A stretch of 51,653 bases of DNA, taken from NCBI GenBank assembly GCA_934597125.1, contig CAKTQM010000009.1, positions 1 to 51,653 on the forward strand, in the 5' to 3' direction. Origin of the DNA: an uncultured Oscillospiraceae bacterium. GTDB taxonomy: Bacteria; Bacillota; Clostridia; Oscillospirales; Oscillospiraceae. Of this stretch, positions 43,902 through 51,580 are shown piece after piece. The notes under the pieces were generated by a model. That model made no database searches and was not told the origin of the DNA. It saw nothing but the letters and a program-made list of their open reading frames with translations. Position 1 is the first letter of the stretch, and each line of letters begins with the position of its first letter. The translations under genes and the position numbers were made by a program.

Positions 43902-44351
43902 TTATGAGGGCACACATTTTTTGCAGGGCGTCAGGCCCCGCTGCCGGGCCTCCTCCCATGTGATGGCCTGACTGTTCTTTCCGGGGCAGGCGGCGTCATA
44001 ATGATAGCGCTTGCCGCTGGGGGTGGCGTACAGGCCTTCGGTGTCGGGCTGCACAGCAGGGACAGCTTCCTCCACGCCTGTTGTCTCCGTGTCAGTTGCC
44101 TCTGTCGGAACGGCAGCGGATTTCTGCGGCAGCTGAGGCGCCGCCGCGGAGGTCTGCGGCTGGGCCTGGTACACCACGATGGTATCCTGACGGTACTGCT
44201 CTTTTTGCTCCAGGCGCAGGACAGTATAGCCCGTCACCATGCAGCACAGCAGCAGACACAGGCCAATGGCCGGCAAACAGCGGCCCAGCGGCAGCGCCAG
44301 CAAGCGGGCCGTCCAGTTCTTGATGGTATTTTTTGTCTCCTGTTCCGCCAT
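43902..44351 (-). CDS. Single-pass membrane protein with C-terminal Cys motif
   Basis: This is a 149-residue protein: a short cytoplasmic N-terminus, one membrane helix (about 27-46), a long Thr/Ala/Pro/Gln linker (about 60-105), and a C-terminal motif YHYDAACPGKNSQAITW with CKKC five residues from the end. This resembles the Ada-metal-binding-like tail found after secreted nucleases and surface proteins. It may bind zinc outside the cell. The function is unknown. GGGAGGG precedes the ATG. It is 32 bases downstream of the LysR gene on the same strand. Confidence 0.7.
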   Translation of the reverse strand: MAEQETKNTIKNWTARLLALPLGRCLPAIGLCLLLCCMVTGYTVLRLEQKEQYRQDTIVVYQAQPQTSAAAPQLPQKSAAVPTEATDTETTGVEEAVPAVQPDTEGLYATPSGKRYHYDAACPGKNSQAITWEEARQRGLTPCKKCVPS

Positions 44352-44383
44352 AGCTGTCCCTCCCTTTTTCCGGTACTCGTCCG

Positions 44384-45262
44384 TTATTTCTCAATGCGGG
44401 TCAGCATCCGGACGGCGTATTTCAGGAACATTTTCACCGCCGGCGACACGTCCGCGCGGGAATTCATAGCCACCCCCAGCGTGATCTGTGAGGGCGGGTC
44501 AATGGGCAGCATGGCAATGTCGCAGATGCGCTTTTCGGTAATCAGCTGGTTCATCACCGTCATGCCAAGGCCCTGTTCCACCATGGACATGACGGAAAAA
44601 CTCTCCAACGTGGTGAACTGCACATTGGGCTGGATGCCGTTTTTGGCAAACAGCGCCTCCACATCGTCATCGCAGCCCAGCGCCGGCATGATAAAGCGGT
44701 CGGTGGCGCAGTTTTCCAGTGGATAGGCCGCGGCGTTAGCCAGCGGATGATCCCGCGGCAGCAGCGCCAGCATGGGATCCTCCGCCAGCGGGATAAATTC
44801 GTAGGGCATGCCCTCCTGATAGCTGAAAAAGCCGATATCGGCGGCGCGGTCATCCAGCCATTTGGACACCTCCTGCCAGATGCCCTCCATCAGCTTAATG
44901 CGGATCTGGGGGTAATCCCGCCGGAAAGCACTGATTACCGCGGGGAGCCAGTGGGTGGCAATGCTGGAATAGGCGGCGATGGTGACGCTGCCGATCAGCA
45001 GGCCGTTCATCTCGGCCGACAGCTCGAAAATACGATCCTCCTGCCGCAGGAACTCACGTATTGTGGGCAGCAGCAGCTCGCCGTTCTCCGTCAGCGTGAC
45101 ACCCTTGGTATTGCGCCGGAACACGGGAAAGCCCAGCTCCTTTTCCAGCGCCGTCACCAGCTGGTTCACGCCGGAGGGCGTATAGCTGAGGGCCTCCGCC
45201 GCCTTGGAAAAGCTGCCGGTCTCAGCCGCCGCCAAAAACGCTCTGCAACGCGCGGTCTCCAT
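44384..45262 (-). CDS. LysR family transcriptional regulator
   Basis: This is a 292-residue protein. The N-terminal winged helix-turn-helix (about 1-60) has GSFSKAAEALSYTPSGVNQL and the RRNTKGVTLTENG wing. A linker helix and a periplasmic-binding-like effector domain (about 90-290) follow. The effector is unknown. AAAGGAGG precedes the ATG. It is divergent from a small membrane protein gene with a dyad in between that fits a LysR box. Confidence 0.9.
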   Translation of the reverse strand: METARCRAFLAAAETGSFSKAAEALSYTPSGVNQLVTALEKELGFPVFRRNTKGVTLTENGELLLPTIREFLRQEDRIFELSAEMNGLLIGSVTIAAYSSIATHWLPAVISAFRRDYPQIRIKLMEGIWQEVSKWLDDRAADIGFFSYQEGMPYEFIPLAEDPMLALLPRDHPLANAAAYPLENCATDRFIMPALGCDDDVEALFAKNGIQPNVQFTTLESFSVMSMVEQGLGMTVMNQLITEKRICDIAMLPIDPPSQITLGVAMNSRADVSPAVKMFLKYAVRMLTRIEK

Positions 45263-45281
45263 ACCTCCGCCTCCTTTTCAT

Positions 45282-45298
45282 TATCAGTCGTTCTGATA
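45282..45298. promoter_or_regulatory. LysR-type operator dyad
   Basis: TATCAG (45282-45287), five bases TCGTT, and CTGATA (45293-45298) form a perfect dyad that contains ATC-N9-GAT, the T-N11-A LysR box. It is 20 bases upstream of the regulator's start codon and about 100 bases from the divergent small gene. Binding is inferred. Confidence 0.55.
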
Positions 45299-45400
45299 GC
45301 CATTACCAGATTCTATCACTTTACTTTTCTTGTTAAATATTCTACTATAGATACAACGAAAGCACAAGCCCCAAAACGACATTTTAAGGAGGAATCTGCC

Positions 45401-45631
45401 ATGAAAAACATCCGTGCCTACCTGACGACCGCCTTGGTTTCCTTCATGCTGGTGGCGGCGTCCGCCTTATTGCTGGCGGGCAGCGCCCACGAGGGCGCTT
45501 TGTGCGTGCCGCTGCTGTTTGGTTTTGTCTTCTGCTGGAGCGCTGTCAAGGCGGTTTTGTCCGCGCTGGAGGAACAAGATGCTGCAGCGGAGACTGCTCC
45601 CCTTTTCCTGCTAACGCCGGAGGCTTCCTGA
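45401..45631 (+). CDS. Small membrane protein divergent from LysR
   Basis: This is a 76-residue protein beginning MKNIRAYLTTALVSFMLV, with two hydrophobic segments (about 8-28 and 33-53) and an acidic C-terminus (ALEEQDAAAETA). I recognise no family. AAGGAGG (45386-45392) at good spacing supports expression. The likely regulator is the divergent LysR protein. It is followed by the second repeat cluster and a strong terminator. Confidence 0.65.
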   Translation: MKNIRAYLTTALVSFMLVAASALLLAGSAHEGALCVPLLFGFVFCWSAVKAVLSALEEQDAAAETAPLFLLTPEAS

Positions 45632-45677
45632 AACGGGAAATATTTGGAAGATAATTCCATTTTTTGCTTAAAAAACG

Positions 45678-45740
45678 GGTACAAAACGGTACATAAACGG
45701 CCGTTATCGGTACATAAAAGCGGGTTATTGGTACATAAAA
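45678..45740. repeat. GGTACATAAA repeat cluster, copy 2
   Basis: GGTAC words begin at 45678, 45688, 45709 and 45730, so the spacing is 10, 21 and 21 bp. The units at 45688 and 45709 share GGTACATAAA plus a GGCCGTTATC/GCGGGTTATT-like half with the copy at 120-177. The last unit runs directly into the terminator stem at 45737. It is downstream of the small membrane protein gene, again at a gene 3' end. Confidence 0.78.
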
Positions 45741-45772
45741 AGTCACTCCCCAAACGGGGAGTGACTTTTTTA
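45737..45772. terminator. Bidirectional terminator
   Basis: AAAAAGTCACTCCCC / GGGGAGTGACTTTTT are perfect 15-bp arms around AAAC, with T-runs on both strands. It serves the small membrane protein gene and the convergent TasA-like gene. Confidence 0.92.
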
Positions 45773-45806
45773 ACAAAAACTTTCGTTAAAAATATCGTTT
45801 TGTCAA

Positions 45807-46040
45807 TTATCCATTCGCCACAGTCCAGATGCCGTAGGTGCCGCTTCCGCCGGTAATCTTGTAACCGTCCGCAACACGACTTTCGAAAGAAGACTTGTCG
45901 CCAACAAAGGTGCCGCTGGTGTATTTGCCGTCGGCGTTCTTGGCGGCGTCAATGGCGGCAAAACCTGTCCTATTCCACGACTCTCTCCGGAAAAGCTCTG
46001 CAAGACCATCTGTCGTACCGGCAAGCTTACAATTGTTCAT
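45807..46040 (-). pseudogene. Out-of-frame 3' part of the TasA/beta-helix gene
   Basis: This is a 77-codon reading frame that begins (ATG 46040) two bases after the stop of the preceding gene, in the -1 frame relative to it. Its peptide ends SRVADGYKITGGSGTYGIWT, the style of C-terminus that closes beta-helix surface proteins of gut Firmicutes. Reading upstream in this frame gives VDLEMNNCKLAG-like sequence that continues the beta-helix smoothly. It is probably the true C-terminus cut off by a frameshift. The alternative is a small coupled gene. No ribosome site is seen directly before its ATG. Confidence 0.6.
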
Positions 46041-46042
46041 TT

Positions 46043-47608
46043 CTAGGTCACATTGATGTCGAAATAAATGCCGTCAAAATAGCGGTCTTTTTCATCACGC
46101 ATGTAATCCGACGTAAAGGAACAATCGGTAAGGAAGCATTTCTCCGCATAAATATAGAGGCCGTAATAAGGTGCCTTATAACCTTCTGTCCGGCCAAAGC
46201 GGCAGTTGGTAAAGTGAATCTCCGTTTCAGGATCGTTGATGTCAATGCAGCCGACCAAATCACAGTCATCCACGATGACCACCGGGTCATTCACCGAATC
46301 AATGACTTCAATTGGATCGTGGCGAATGCGGCTGAACTTGCAGCCCTCCAATTTCCAGGTGCCCTTAGGGGAGGATTTGGCGCAAGCATAAGTACCCTCA
46401 TTGAAGCTGCATCCGGTCATGGTAACGTCCTCACCGGTCACCTTTGTGAGACACAAATCAGCAAAATAGCTGTTTGTGCTATCTTCTGTTACTTTCGCCG
46501 TTCCATCGAAGGTACATCCGTCCAAAACCACATTTTTGCCGGTGACCTTAGTCAGAAAAGCGTAAGGATCCGTATTATATGTTTCTTCGTCGAAACAGGA
46601 GTTATCCTTTGCATCCTTATAGGTCAAATCCTTTGCGCCAATCTTGCAGTTACTCAGGGTGGTGTCGTCGCCGATAGTCAGGGTGCCGGTCAGGTTGAGG
46701 TAGACGTTCTCCATCTGAACATTGCTGATGCTCTTGAGCCCCTTGATCTCGTGCTGACCCTGGGCGCTCTTGATGGTAACATCCCTGTCGATGGTGTAAT
46801 CTTCGGGAACCTCAACGTTGGTAAGCAGAATGATCGTATCCCCTGCCGCCGCCTTTTCAATCGCTTCCTCCAGCGTGCTGTAGCCCTCGCCGTTCAGCAC
46901 GGCTACGGTCGTGCCATCATTCCAAATATCAAGCGAATACTCAGCGTCTTTATCATAATCCGGGCCGTAGCTGTCATTTTCAACGGTATTCTGCGTGGCG
47001 TAGACGGTCAGGTCAAACTCCACCTTACCGTTCATATAATCGTTGCCCGCGTTCTCGTCCATATGTACCAGCAGGGCAAAGTAGTGGGTGGCACCGACCG
47101 TAAGAGGTACATCGCTGGAAACCACCTGCTGGCCGAGGGTAACGCCGCTGCCGCCCGTCCAGACGGGAGCGGGTGTCTTGCCGCCCTCCGCGTCAGGAGC
47201 AATGGCATACTGCATGACCTTATACAGCTCTTTGCCGCCTTCAGGATTCTTGACATTCAGCGCCACCTTGTATTTCAGCGCCAGATTGCCTTCGTTCTTG
47301 ATGGCAAGATAGGCGATCTGGGTCTTGCCCGGCTCCCACAGGGTATCGAGATTATTATTCTGGGCTACCGTGCTTCCCTCGCTGCTGAAAATGGGCTTTT
47401 TATCCTTGCTGATGTTCTCATAGCCGATTTCCGCATCCTTATACAGCAGCAGTTCCACATCCAGATTACCCGCCTGGATCTTGCTGACGTTGGTGCCGGC
47501 GGTGTCGGTGAACCACGCGAAGGTGGAGCCGATCAGCATGACAAGGCACAGGCAGATAGCCAGAATACTGGTTAGCAGGGCGCGCTTTGTCCCTCTTTTG
47601 TTTGACAT
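46043..47608 (-). CDS. TasA/camelysin-like protein with beta-helix domain, SipW-type signal
   Basis: This is a 521-residue secreted protein. The signal is SipW-dependent in type: basic MSNKRGTKR, a hydrophobic core and GSTFAWFTD. A TasA/camelysin-like domain (about 30-220) is followed by a right-handed beta-helix starting near AIEKAAAGDTIILL with repeated GCxF/NCxF turns. Such proteins form or decorate extracellular matrix fibres. No SipW signal peptidase is in the window. The start is ATG 47608 after GGGGGAGG. The stop at 46043 looks premature; the helix continues in another frame. Base composition is less GC-rich by eye than the neighbours. Confidence 0.78.
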   Translation of the reverse strand: MSNKRGTKRALLTSILAICLCLVMLIGSTFAWFTDTAGTNVSKIQAGNLDVELLLYKDAEIGYENISKDKKPIFSSEGSTVAQNNNLDTLWEPGKTQIAYLAIKNEGNLALKYKVALNVKNPEGGKELYKVMQYAIAPDAEGGKTPAPVWTGGSGVTLGQQVVSSDVPLTVGATHYFALLVHMDENAGNDYMNGKVEFDLTVYATQNTVENDSYGPDYDKDAEYSLDIWNDGTTVAVLNGEGYSTLEEAIEKAAAGDTIILLTNVEVPEDYTIDRDVTIKSAQGQHEIKGLKSISNVQMENVYLNLTGTLTIGDDTTLSNCKIGAKDLTYKDAKDNSCFDEETYNTDPYAFLTKVTGKNVVLDGCTFDGTAKVTEDSTNSYFADLCLTKVTGEDVTMTGCSFNEGTYACAKSSPKGTWKLEGCKFSRIRHDPIEVIDSVNDPVVIVDDCDLVGCIDINDPETEIHFTNCRFGRTEGYKAPYYGLYIYAEKCFLTDCSFTSDYMRDEKDRYFDGIYFDINVT

Positions 47609-48115
47609 ATTATATGTCCTCCCCCAAAGAATAAAATTTACCGGTGTGTCAGGCGTTCCCGCGCCGATATCCCACGGGAAAACCGCGTATATCGTCTGAC
47701 CGCCCGTCTGAGGGGGGCAGACAGAGACAGCGACGAACTCTGTCTGCCCTGAAATGGGGAGGTCAGACGCACAAAGGCCGCAAGCGGCCATTATGCCTAC
47801 AGCCGAGTAGTTTTTGCGCTTTTCAGAAAAAAAGCGCAAAAAAAGTCTATAGACTTTTCCTCTATTTCAGTTTACCACCTTGCCGAAAAAAGCAAGGTGT
47901 TTTTGCCGCCCGGCGTATATTTTGTGAAGAATAACAGAGAAATTTTTGATTTATTGGGGAATTGCACAAAAATTAGGAATACTAAAGTCACTTGCAGGGG
48001 TGTTGCGGCGGCTGTGCCAGCACTGCGCACCACCTCAGCTGTGCGCAGCTGAGGTTTGGGCGGACAGAGTCGTCCGCCCCTACGAATAGTTTTTTGTGAT
48101 CGTGCGGTTTCTCTT
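47609..48115 (-). promoter_or_regulatory. Hairpin-rich leader and intergenic region upstream of the TasA-like gene
   Basis: No gene is visible. From left to right: outer arms CGTCTGACC (47693) / GGTCAGACG (47761) enclose GGGCAGACAGAG (47715) / CTCTGTCTGCCC (47738). Then come GGCCGC-AA-GCGGCC (47776-47789), a long A/T-flanked GCGC stem (47811-47840), the 18-bp palindrome AAAAGTCTATAGACTTTT (47841-47858), and CACCTTGC / GCAAGGTG with a plus-strand T-run (47876-47904). Much of this would be in the 5' leader of the TasA-like transcript. Beyond 47905 it is AT-rich until the dyads at 48032-48079. Confidence 0.55.
48032..48079. repeat. Two tandem GC-rich dyads (REP-like)
   Basis: ACCTCAGCTG-TGCG-CAGCTGAGGT (48032-48055) is followed by GGGCGGAC-AGAGTC-GTCCGCCC (48058-48079). 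Both are perfect hairpins without a T-run. They resemble short interspersed palindromic elements found between genes in Oscillospiraceae; that resemblance is from memory and unverified. Confidence 0.6.
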
Positions 48116-49783
48116 TCACTTAATCCCGGTGTCAGGCATTTGGATGACGGCGCTGCCGTCAATGTGGAGTTTGCCGTTATCCAGGCACAGGCCATCCTCG
48201 CCATCGGGGGTCACGATCTTGCCGCCGGTGAGGGTAACGTCCCCCTCGCCCAGCCACAGGCCGTTATCCAGCAGCAGCGTACCGCCCTCCACGGTAATGC
48301 TGCCCTTTTCCATACTGCAGTCACCGGCCACATGCACCGTGCCGCTTTTCAGCACCAGCGATGCGTTTTGCAGCCACAGGGCAGAGCACTCCAGCGTGCC
48401 GTTTTCCACCAGCAGCAGGGCCTCCTGCCGCGCGTTGCCGCCTATGCTGAGCTCCTCGCCGCCGGTGACGAGCAGGCTTGCGCCGTCACGGATAGCCAGC
48501 ACGGGACGTGCCACCGCGCCCCAGCCCCAGATGCCGACCTTGTCCGCCGTCAGGCTGCCGCTGCCGGTCAGCAGCAGACTTGTGCCGCCCAGTTCGCCGG
48601 AAATGGTATTCTCCCCTGTCAGGTCAAGGTGCAGCGCGCCCCAGGGCAGCAGCTCATCCAGCGCGGCATGATCCAGCTTCATCGCACCGCCGAACCAGCA
48701 CAAAGGCTCCACCCGCGCCGCGCAAAGGCTATCCCATATGACGCTCCGGTCATCCACCGGCGCCCATTCCCGGCTGAAAGCCGTTTGATAGTAGGCACTG
48801 CCATCGGTCTCGTTGTTTCGCAATACCGCATCATAGGCGTGTACGGTCAGGCTGTCCGGATCATCCGCCGCCAGCGTACCGGCACCGCCCTCGATCACCG
48901 TTCCGGCGGGAAATGCGCCGTTCAGATACAATTGACCGCCGCTCATGACAATGTTCGCGGCAGCCGCGGCGTTATATTCGTCTATCAGCGCAACGCCCTC
49001 CCGGAAAATGCCGCCCGCCGCGCCGTTCACCTGACGTGCCAGCAGCAGGCCATCCGCCACCAGCAGACGGCCCTCCGTTTCCACACGGTCGGTATACACG
49101 CTGCCGCCCAGCTGTGCATAGACCGGCACATTGCCGTTGTTGTGCAGCTCCATATCGGGGCATACCAGCGTCACGGCACCATCCACCATCAGGGCAGGCA
49201 GGTCAAAGGTCTCGCCGCCGCAGGAGATCCCCTGCGGCGCAAAGGTCAGGGTGCCTTCTCCAGTGATGAGCACACAGTCAAAGCCGGTAAAACAGGGCTC
49301 GCCCCCGCCGTTGATGGTGCAATCGCCGGAGATGTCCAGCCGCAGCAGTCCGCCGGTGACCGGCATCAGGTTGGGGATGGCGCAATTATTGGCGCTGATG
49401 GTAAAGGCGTTATATATCTCGCCATCCCAGGCCAGACGGCCCGCCGTCGTCTCGACCGCCGCGCCGCCGTTGGAGAATTCCGCCACGGTGACGCCCTCGG
49501 TTTGAAACTGGCGCAGGATCAGATCCACATAGCTGCCATCCGGCATATGGACGCCATAAAGTTCACTGGCGCTGTCGTGTCCCTTTTCGGCAAAGGGCCA
49601 CTGGCCCTCTCCTTCCGCGGGGCCGCTATTGGAGGCAATGTCAAACCACTGGCGGCAGCTCTCCGGCAGGTCTTCCGCAGACAGCTCTCCGGCGGCACCG
49701 CTGTCAGGCGGGGCGTTCCCTGTCTGGCCGCAGGCAGTCAGTATCAGCAGGCAGGCCAGCCACAGGGCAAGCAACCTCTTCAT
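48116..49783 (-). CDS. Beta-solenoid lipoprotein, function unknown
   Basis: This is a 555-residue protein with a lipoprotein signal (MKRLLALWLACLLILTAC) and a mature part rich in short beta repeats of the LTGSGSLTADK / TLLLDNGLWLG / VTLTGGKIVT kind, giving a long surface beta-solenoid. It is related in style to carbohydrate-active or adhesin-like cell surface proteins. No catalytic motif is recognised. The start is ATG 49783 after a GGGAGGGGGAG tract; the upstream in-frame start is too early. It is 24 bases past the aldo/keto reductase stop, so it could be co-transcribed. Confidence 0.75.
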   Translation of the reverse strand: MKRLLALWLACLLILTACGQTGNAPPDSGAAGELSAEDLPESCRQWFDIASNSGPAEGEGQWPFAEKGHDSASELYGVHMPDGSYVDLILRQFQTEGVTVAEFSNGGAAVETTAGRLAWDGEIYNAFTISANNCAIPNLMPVTGGLLRLDISGDCTINGGGEPCFTGFDCVLITGEGTLTFAPQGISCGGETFDLPALMVDGAVTLVCPDMELHNNGNVPVYAQLGGSVYTDRVETEGRLLVADGLLLARQVNGAAGGIFREGVALIDEYNAAAAANIVMSGGQLYLNGAFPAGTVIEGGAGTLAADDPDSLTVHAYDAVLRNNETDGSAYYQTAFSREWAPVDDRSVIWDSLCAARVEPLCWFGGAMKLDHAALDELLPWGALHLDLTGENTISGELGGTSLLLTGSGSLTADKVGIWGWGAVARPVLAIRDGASLLVTGGEELSIGGNARQEALLLVENGTLECSALWLQNASLVLKSGTVHVAGDCSMEKGSITVEGGTLLLDNGLWLGEGDVTLTGGKIVTPDGEDGLCLDNGKLHIDGSAVIQMPDTGIK

Positions 49784-49806
49784 AGCACGCTCCCCCTCCC
49801 GTTTCC

Positions 49807-50931
49807 TCACTCCACGCTCTGCAGCTTTTCAAACTCCTCCGCTACATCCATCAGCAGCTGGCGGATGGGCAGATGCTGAGGACAGACGTTTTCGCACCGG
49901 CCGCATTTTACGCAGTCCGAAGCCCTGCGCCCCGGCGCGGTATGGACGGTGTTGTAATAAAAGTCGGCGTTCCAATCGCCGTGATAGAGCTGCTTGGCGT
50001 TCATCGCCGCGAAGATATCCGGAATGGCGATATGGGCCGGACAACCCGCCACACAGTAGCGGCAGGCGGTGCAGGGAATCAGGCGCATCCCGTGAAAAAT
50101 CTCACGAACCCGATCAATAGCCGCCAGCTCCGTTTCGTTCAGCGGGGTGAAGTGCTGCATAAAGCCGATATTGTCCCGCATCTGGGCCATGTCGCTCATG
50201 CCGGACAGCACCACGGCAACACCGGGAAAACTGGCCGCAAAACGGATCGCATAGCTGGCGGCACTTCCGCCGTGCAGAGTCTCCAGCACCGTGGCCGCTG
50301 CCTCCGGCAGCTTCACGAGGTTTCCGCCCTTTACCGGCTCCATCACCAACACAGGCTTGCCGAATTTACGGCACACCTCGTAGCACTTCCGGCTCTGCAC
50401 GGTGGGATCCTCGTAATCCAGATAGTTGAATTGCAGCTGCACCACTTCGATCTGGGGATACTCCGTCAGGATCTGCTCCAGATAGTCTGCCGTGTCATGG
50501 AAGGAGATGCCCACGTGGCGCACCTTTCCCTCCGCCTTCAGGGCGAAGGCTGCTTCATAGGCCTGGCACGCCTTGAAGTGTGGATAGGTTTTTTTGTTCT
50601 GGGAGTGCATCAGGTAGAAATCGAAATATTCCACGCCGCAAATAGCCAGTTGACTTTCGAAAAAGGGGCGGATATCCCCCTGCGTCTTGAAGTAGGCATC
50701 CGTCAGCTTATTCGTCAGCACATAGCGGTCACGGGGGTAACGATCCGTCAGGCAGGTCTTGATCGCCTGCTCACTCTTGCCGTCCAGATAGCCGTGGGCG
50801 GTGTCGAAATAGTTGAAGCCCGCTTGTAGAAAGGCGTCCACCATTCGGCAGGTCTCCTCCGTGTCCACCTGACCGTCCCGCATCGGGAGACGCATGTAGC
50901 CGAAGCCAAAATTTCCCTTGATTCGATCCAT
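49807..50931 (-). CDS. Aldo/keto reductase with C-terminal 4Fe-4S ferredoxin domain
   Basis: This is a 374-residue protein. The AKR TIM barrel (about 1-270) has FGFGYMRLP, the FDTAHGY active-site Asp/Tyr motif, LMHSQ and RHVGISFH. The C-terminal domain has two cluster motifs, CTACRYCVAGCP and CVKCGRCENVCPQ, so it likely couples NAD(P)H or ferredoxin electrons. Substrates of this clostridial subfamily are unknown. GGAAGGG precedes ATG 50931. It is downstream of the CDP-alcohol phosphatidyltransferase gene on the same strand. Confidence 0.9.
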   Translation of the reverse strand: MDRIKGNFGFGYMRLPMRDGQVDTEETCRMVDAFLQAGFNYFDTAHGYLDGKSEQAIKTCLTDRYPRDRYVLTNKLTDAYFKTQGDIRPFFESQLAICGVEYFDFYLMHSQNKKTYPHFKACQAYEAAFALKAEGKVRHVGISFHDTADYLEQILTEYPQIEVVQLQFNYLDYEDPTVQSRKCYEVCRKFGKPVLVMEPVKGGNLVKLPEAAATVLETLHGGSAASYAIRFAASFPGVAVVLSGMSDMAQMRDNIGFMQHFTPLNETELAAIDRVREIFHGMRLIPCTACRYCVAGCPAHIAIPDIFAAMNAKQLYHGDWNADFYYNTVHTAPGRRASDCVKCGRCENVCPQHLPIRQLLMDVAEEFEKLQSVE

Positions 50932-50982
50932 AATAGCATCCCTTCCTGCGTAAATTTTCAAGAATATTTTAACATAAAACCG

Positions 50983-51501
50983 TCAAGATGAAAACATATT
51001 TTTTCTACCGGTTCTGATGTAATATCCCTCCTGCACCGCAGCGGCAGTCGCAAAGCTGCAGATAACCACACCGCCGTATCGCAGGTCAACATACGACAAT
51101 GTCAATGGAAATAAAAAGAGCAGCAAACCCGTGACCTTATTCATAACCGTATGAGGTACAACTATTTTTTTGCTTTTCCAAAAAGCAACTGTTATATTGC
51201 CAAGCTTTATGGTGGCGATGCTCCCGATCCAAAACCAGAGCCAGGCTGGAATTTCTATAGCAGGCAATATTTTGAGGGCTGCCATCAACAGAAAAATAAA
51301 ATCCGCAACGGTGTCCAATCTCGCGCCAAAAATGCTGGCCGAATTTGTTGCTCGAGCAATAACGCCATCTATCATATCACTCAATCCGCAAAGCAGATAC
51401 AACACAAGAAACCAGGGAGAAGATATGGAAAAGATCGGCAGCAAAAGCGCAAGCAAAATGCGGGAAACCGTAATTAAATTGGCCGCATAATGCTTTGACA
51501 T
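50983..51501 (-). CDS. CDP-alcohol phosphatidyltransferase family protein
   Basis: This is a 172-residue polytopic membrane enzyme. The signature D-x2-D-G-x2-A-R-x8-G-x3-D-x3-D is seen as MIDGVIARATNSASIFGARLD plus D (split here for clarity: DGVIAR, GARLDTVAD). It transfers a phospho-alcohol head group from CDP-diacylglycerol or similar; which alcohol is unknown. It is smaller than PgsA in some species and more AT-rich in codon use by eye than neighbours. It is followed by the AKR gene. Confidence 0.85.
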   Translation of the reverse strand: MSKHYAANLITVSRILLALLLPIFSISSPWFLVLYLLCGLSDMIDGVIARATNSASIFGARLDTVADFIFLLMAALKILPAIEIPAWLWFWIGSIATIKLGNITVAFWKSKKIVVPHTVMNKVTGLLLFLFPLTLSYVDLRYGGVVICSFATAAAVQEGYYIRTGRKNMFSS

Positions 51502-51542
51502 GGCAAATGTCCCCTCTAATCATGTGTAGCAGAAATAGATAT

Positions 51543-51579
51543 AAGAAAAACACCATCCTTTTGGATGGTGTTTTTCTTG
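51543..51579 (-). terminator. Terminator after the 5S rRNA
   Basis: AAGAAAAACACCATCC / GGATGGTGTTTTTCTT are perfect 16-bp arms around TTTT. On the minus strand it directly follows the 5S rRNA 3' end, so it ends the rRNA operon. Confidence 0.9.
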
Positions 51580-51580
51580 T

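Noticed and set aside
45678..45740. Short repeats as a CRISPR array
   Set aside because: Units are contiguous with no unique spacers of 30 bases or so, and no cas gene is present.
47693..47790. c-di-GMP or c-di-AMP riboswitch in the TasA-like leader
   Set aside because: The conserved core sequences of those riboswitches are not present on either strand.
47609..47839. Longer N-terminus for the TasA-like protein
   Set aside because: The SipW-type signal begins at the MSNKRG Met and GGGGGAGG lies before it; the upstream frame is the hairpin leader.
48032..48079. Rho-independent terminators of the lipoprotein gene
   Set aside because: The stems lack a T-run on either side, so they are better described as palindromic repeats.
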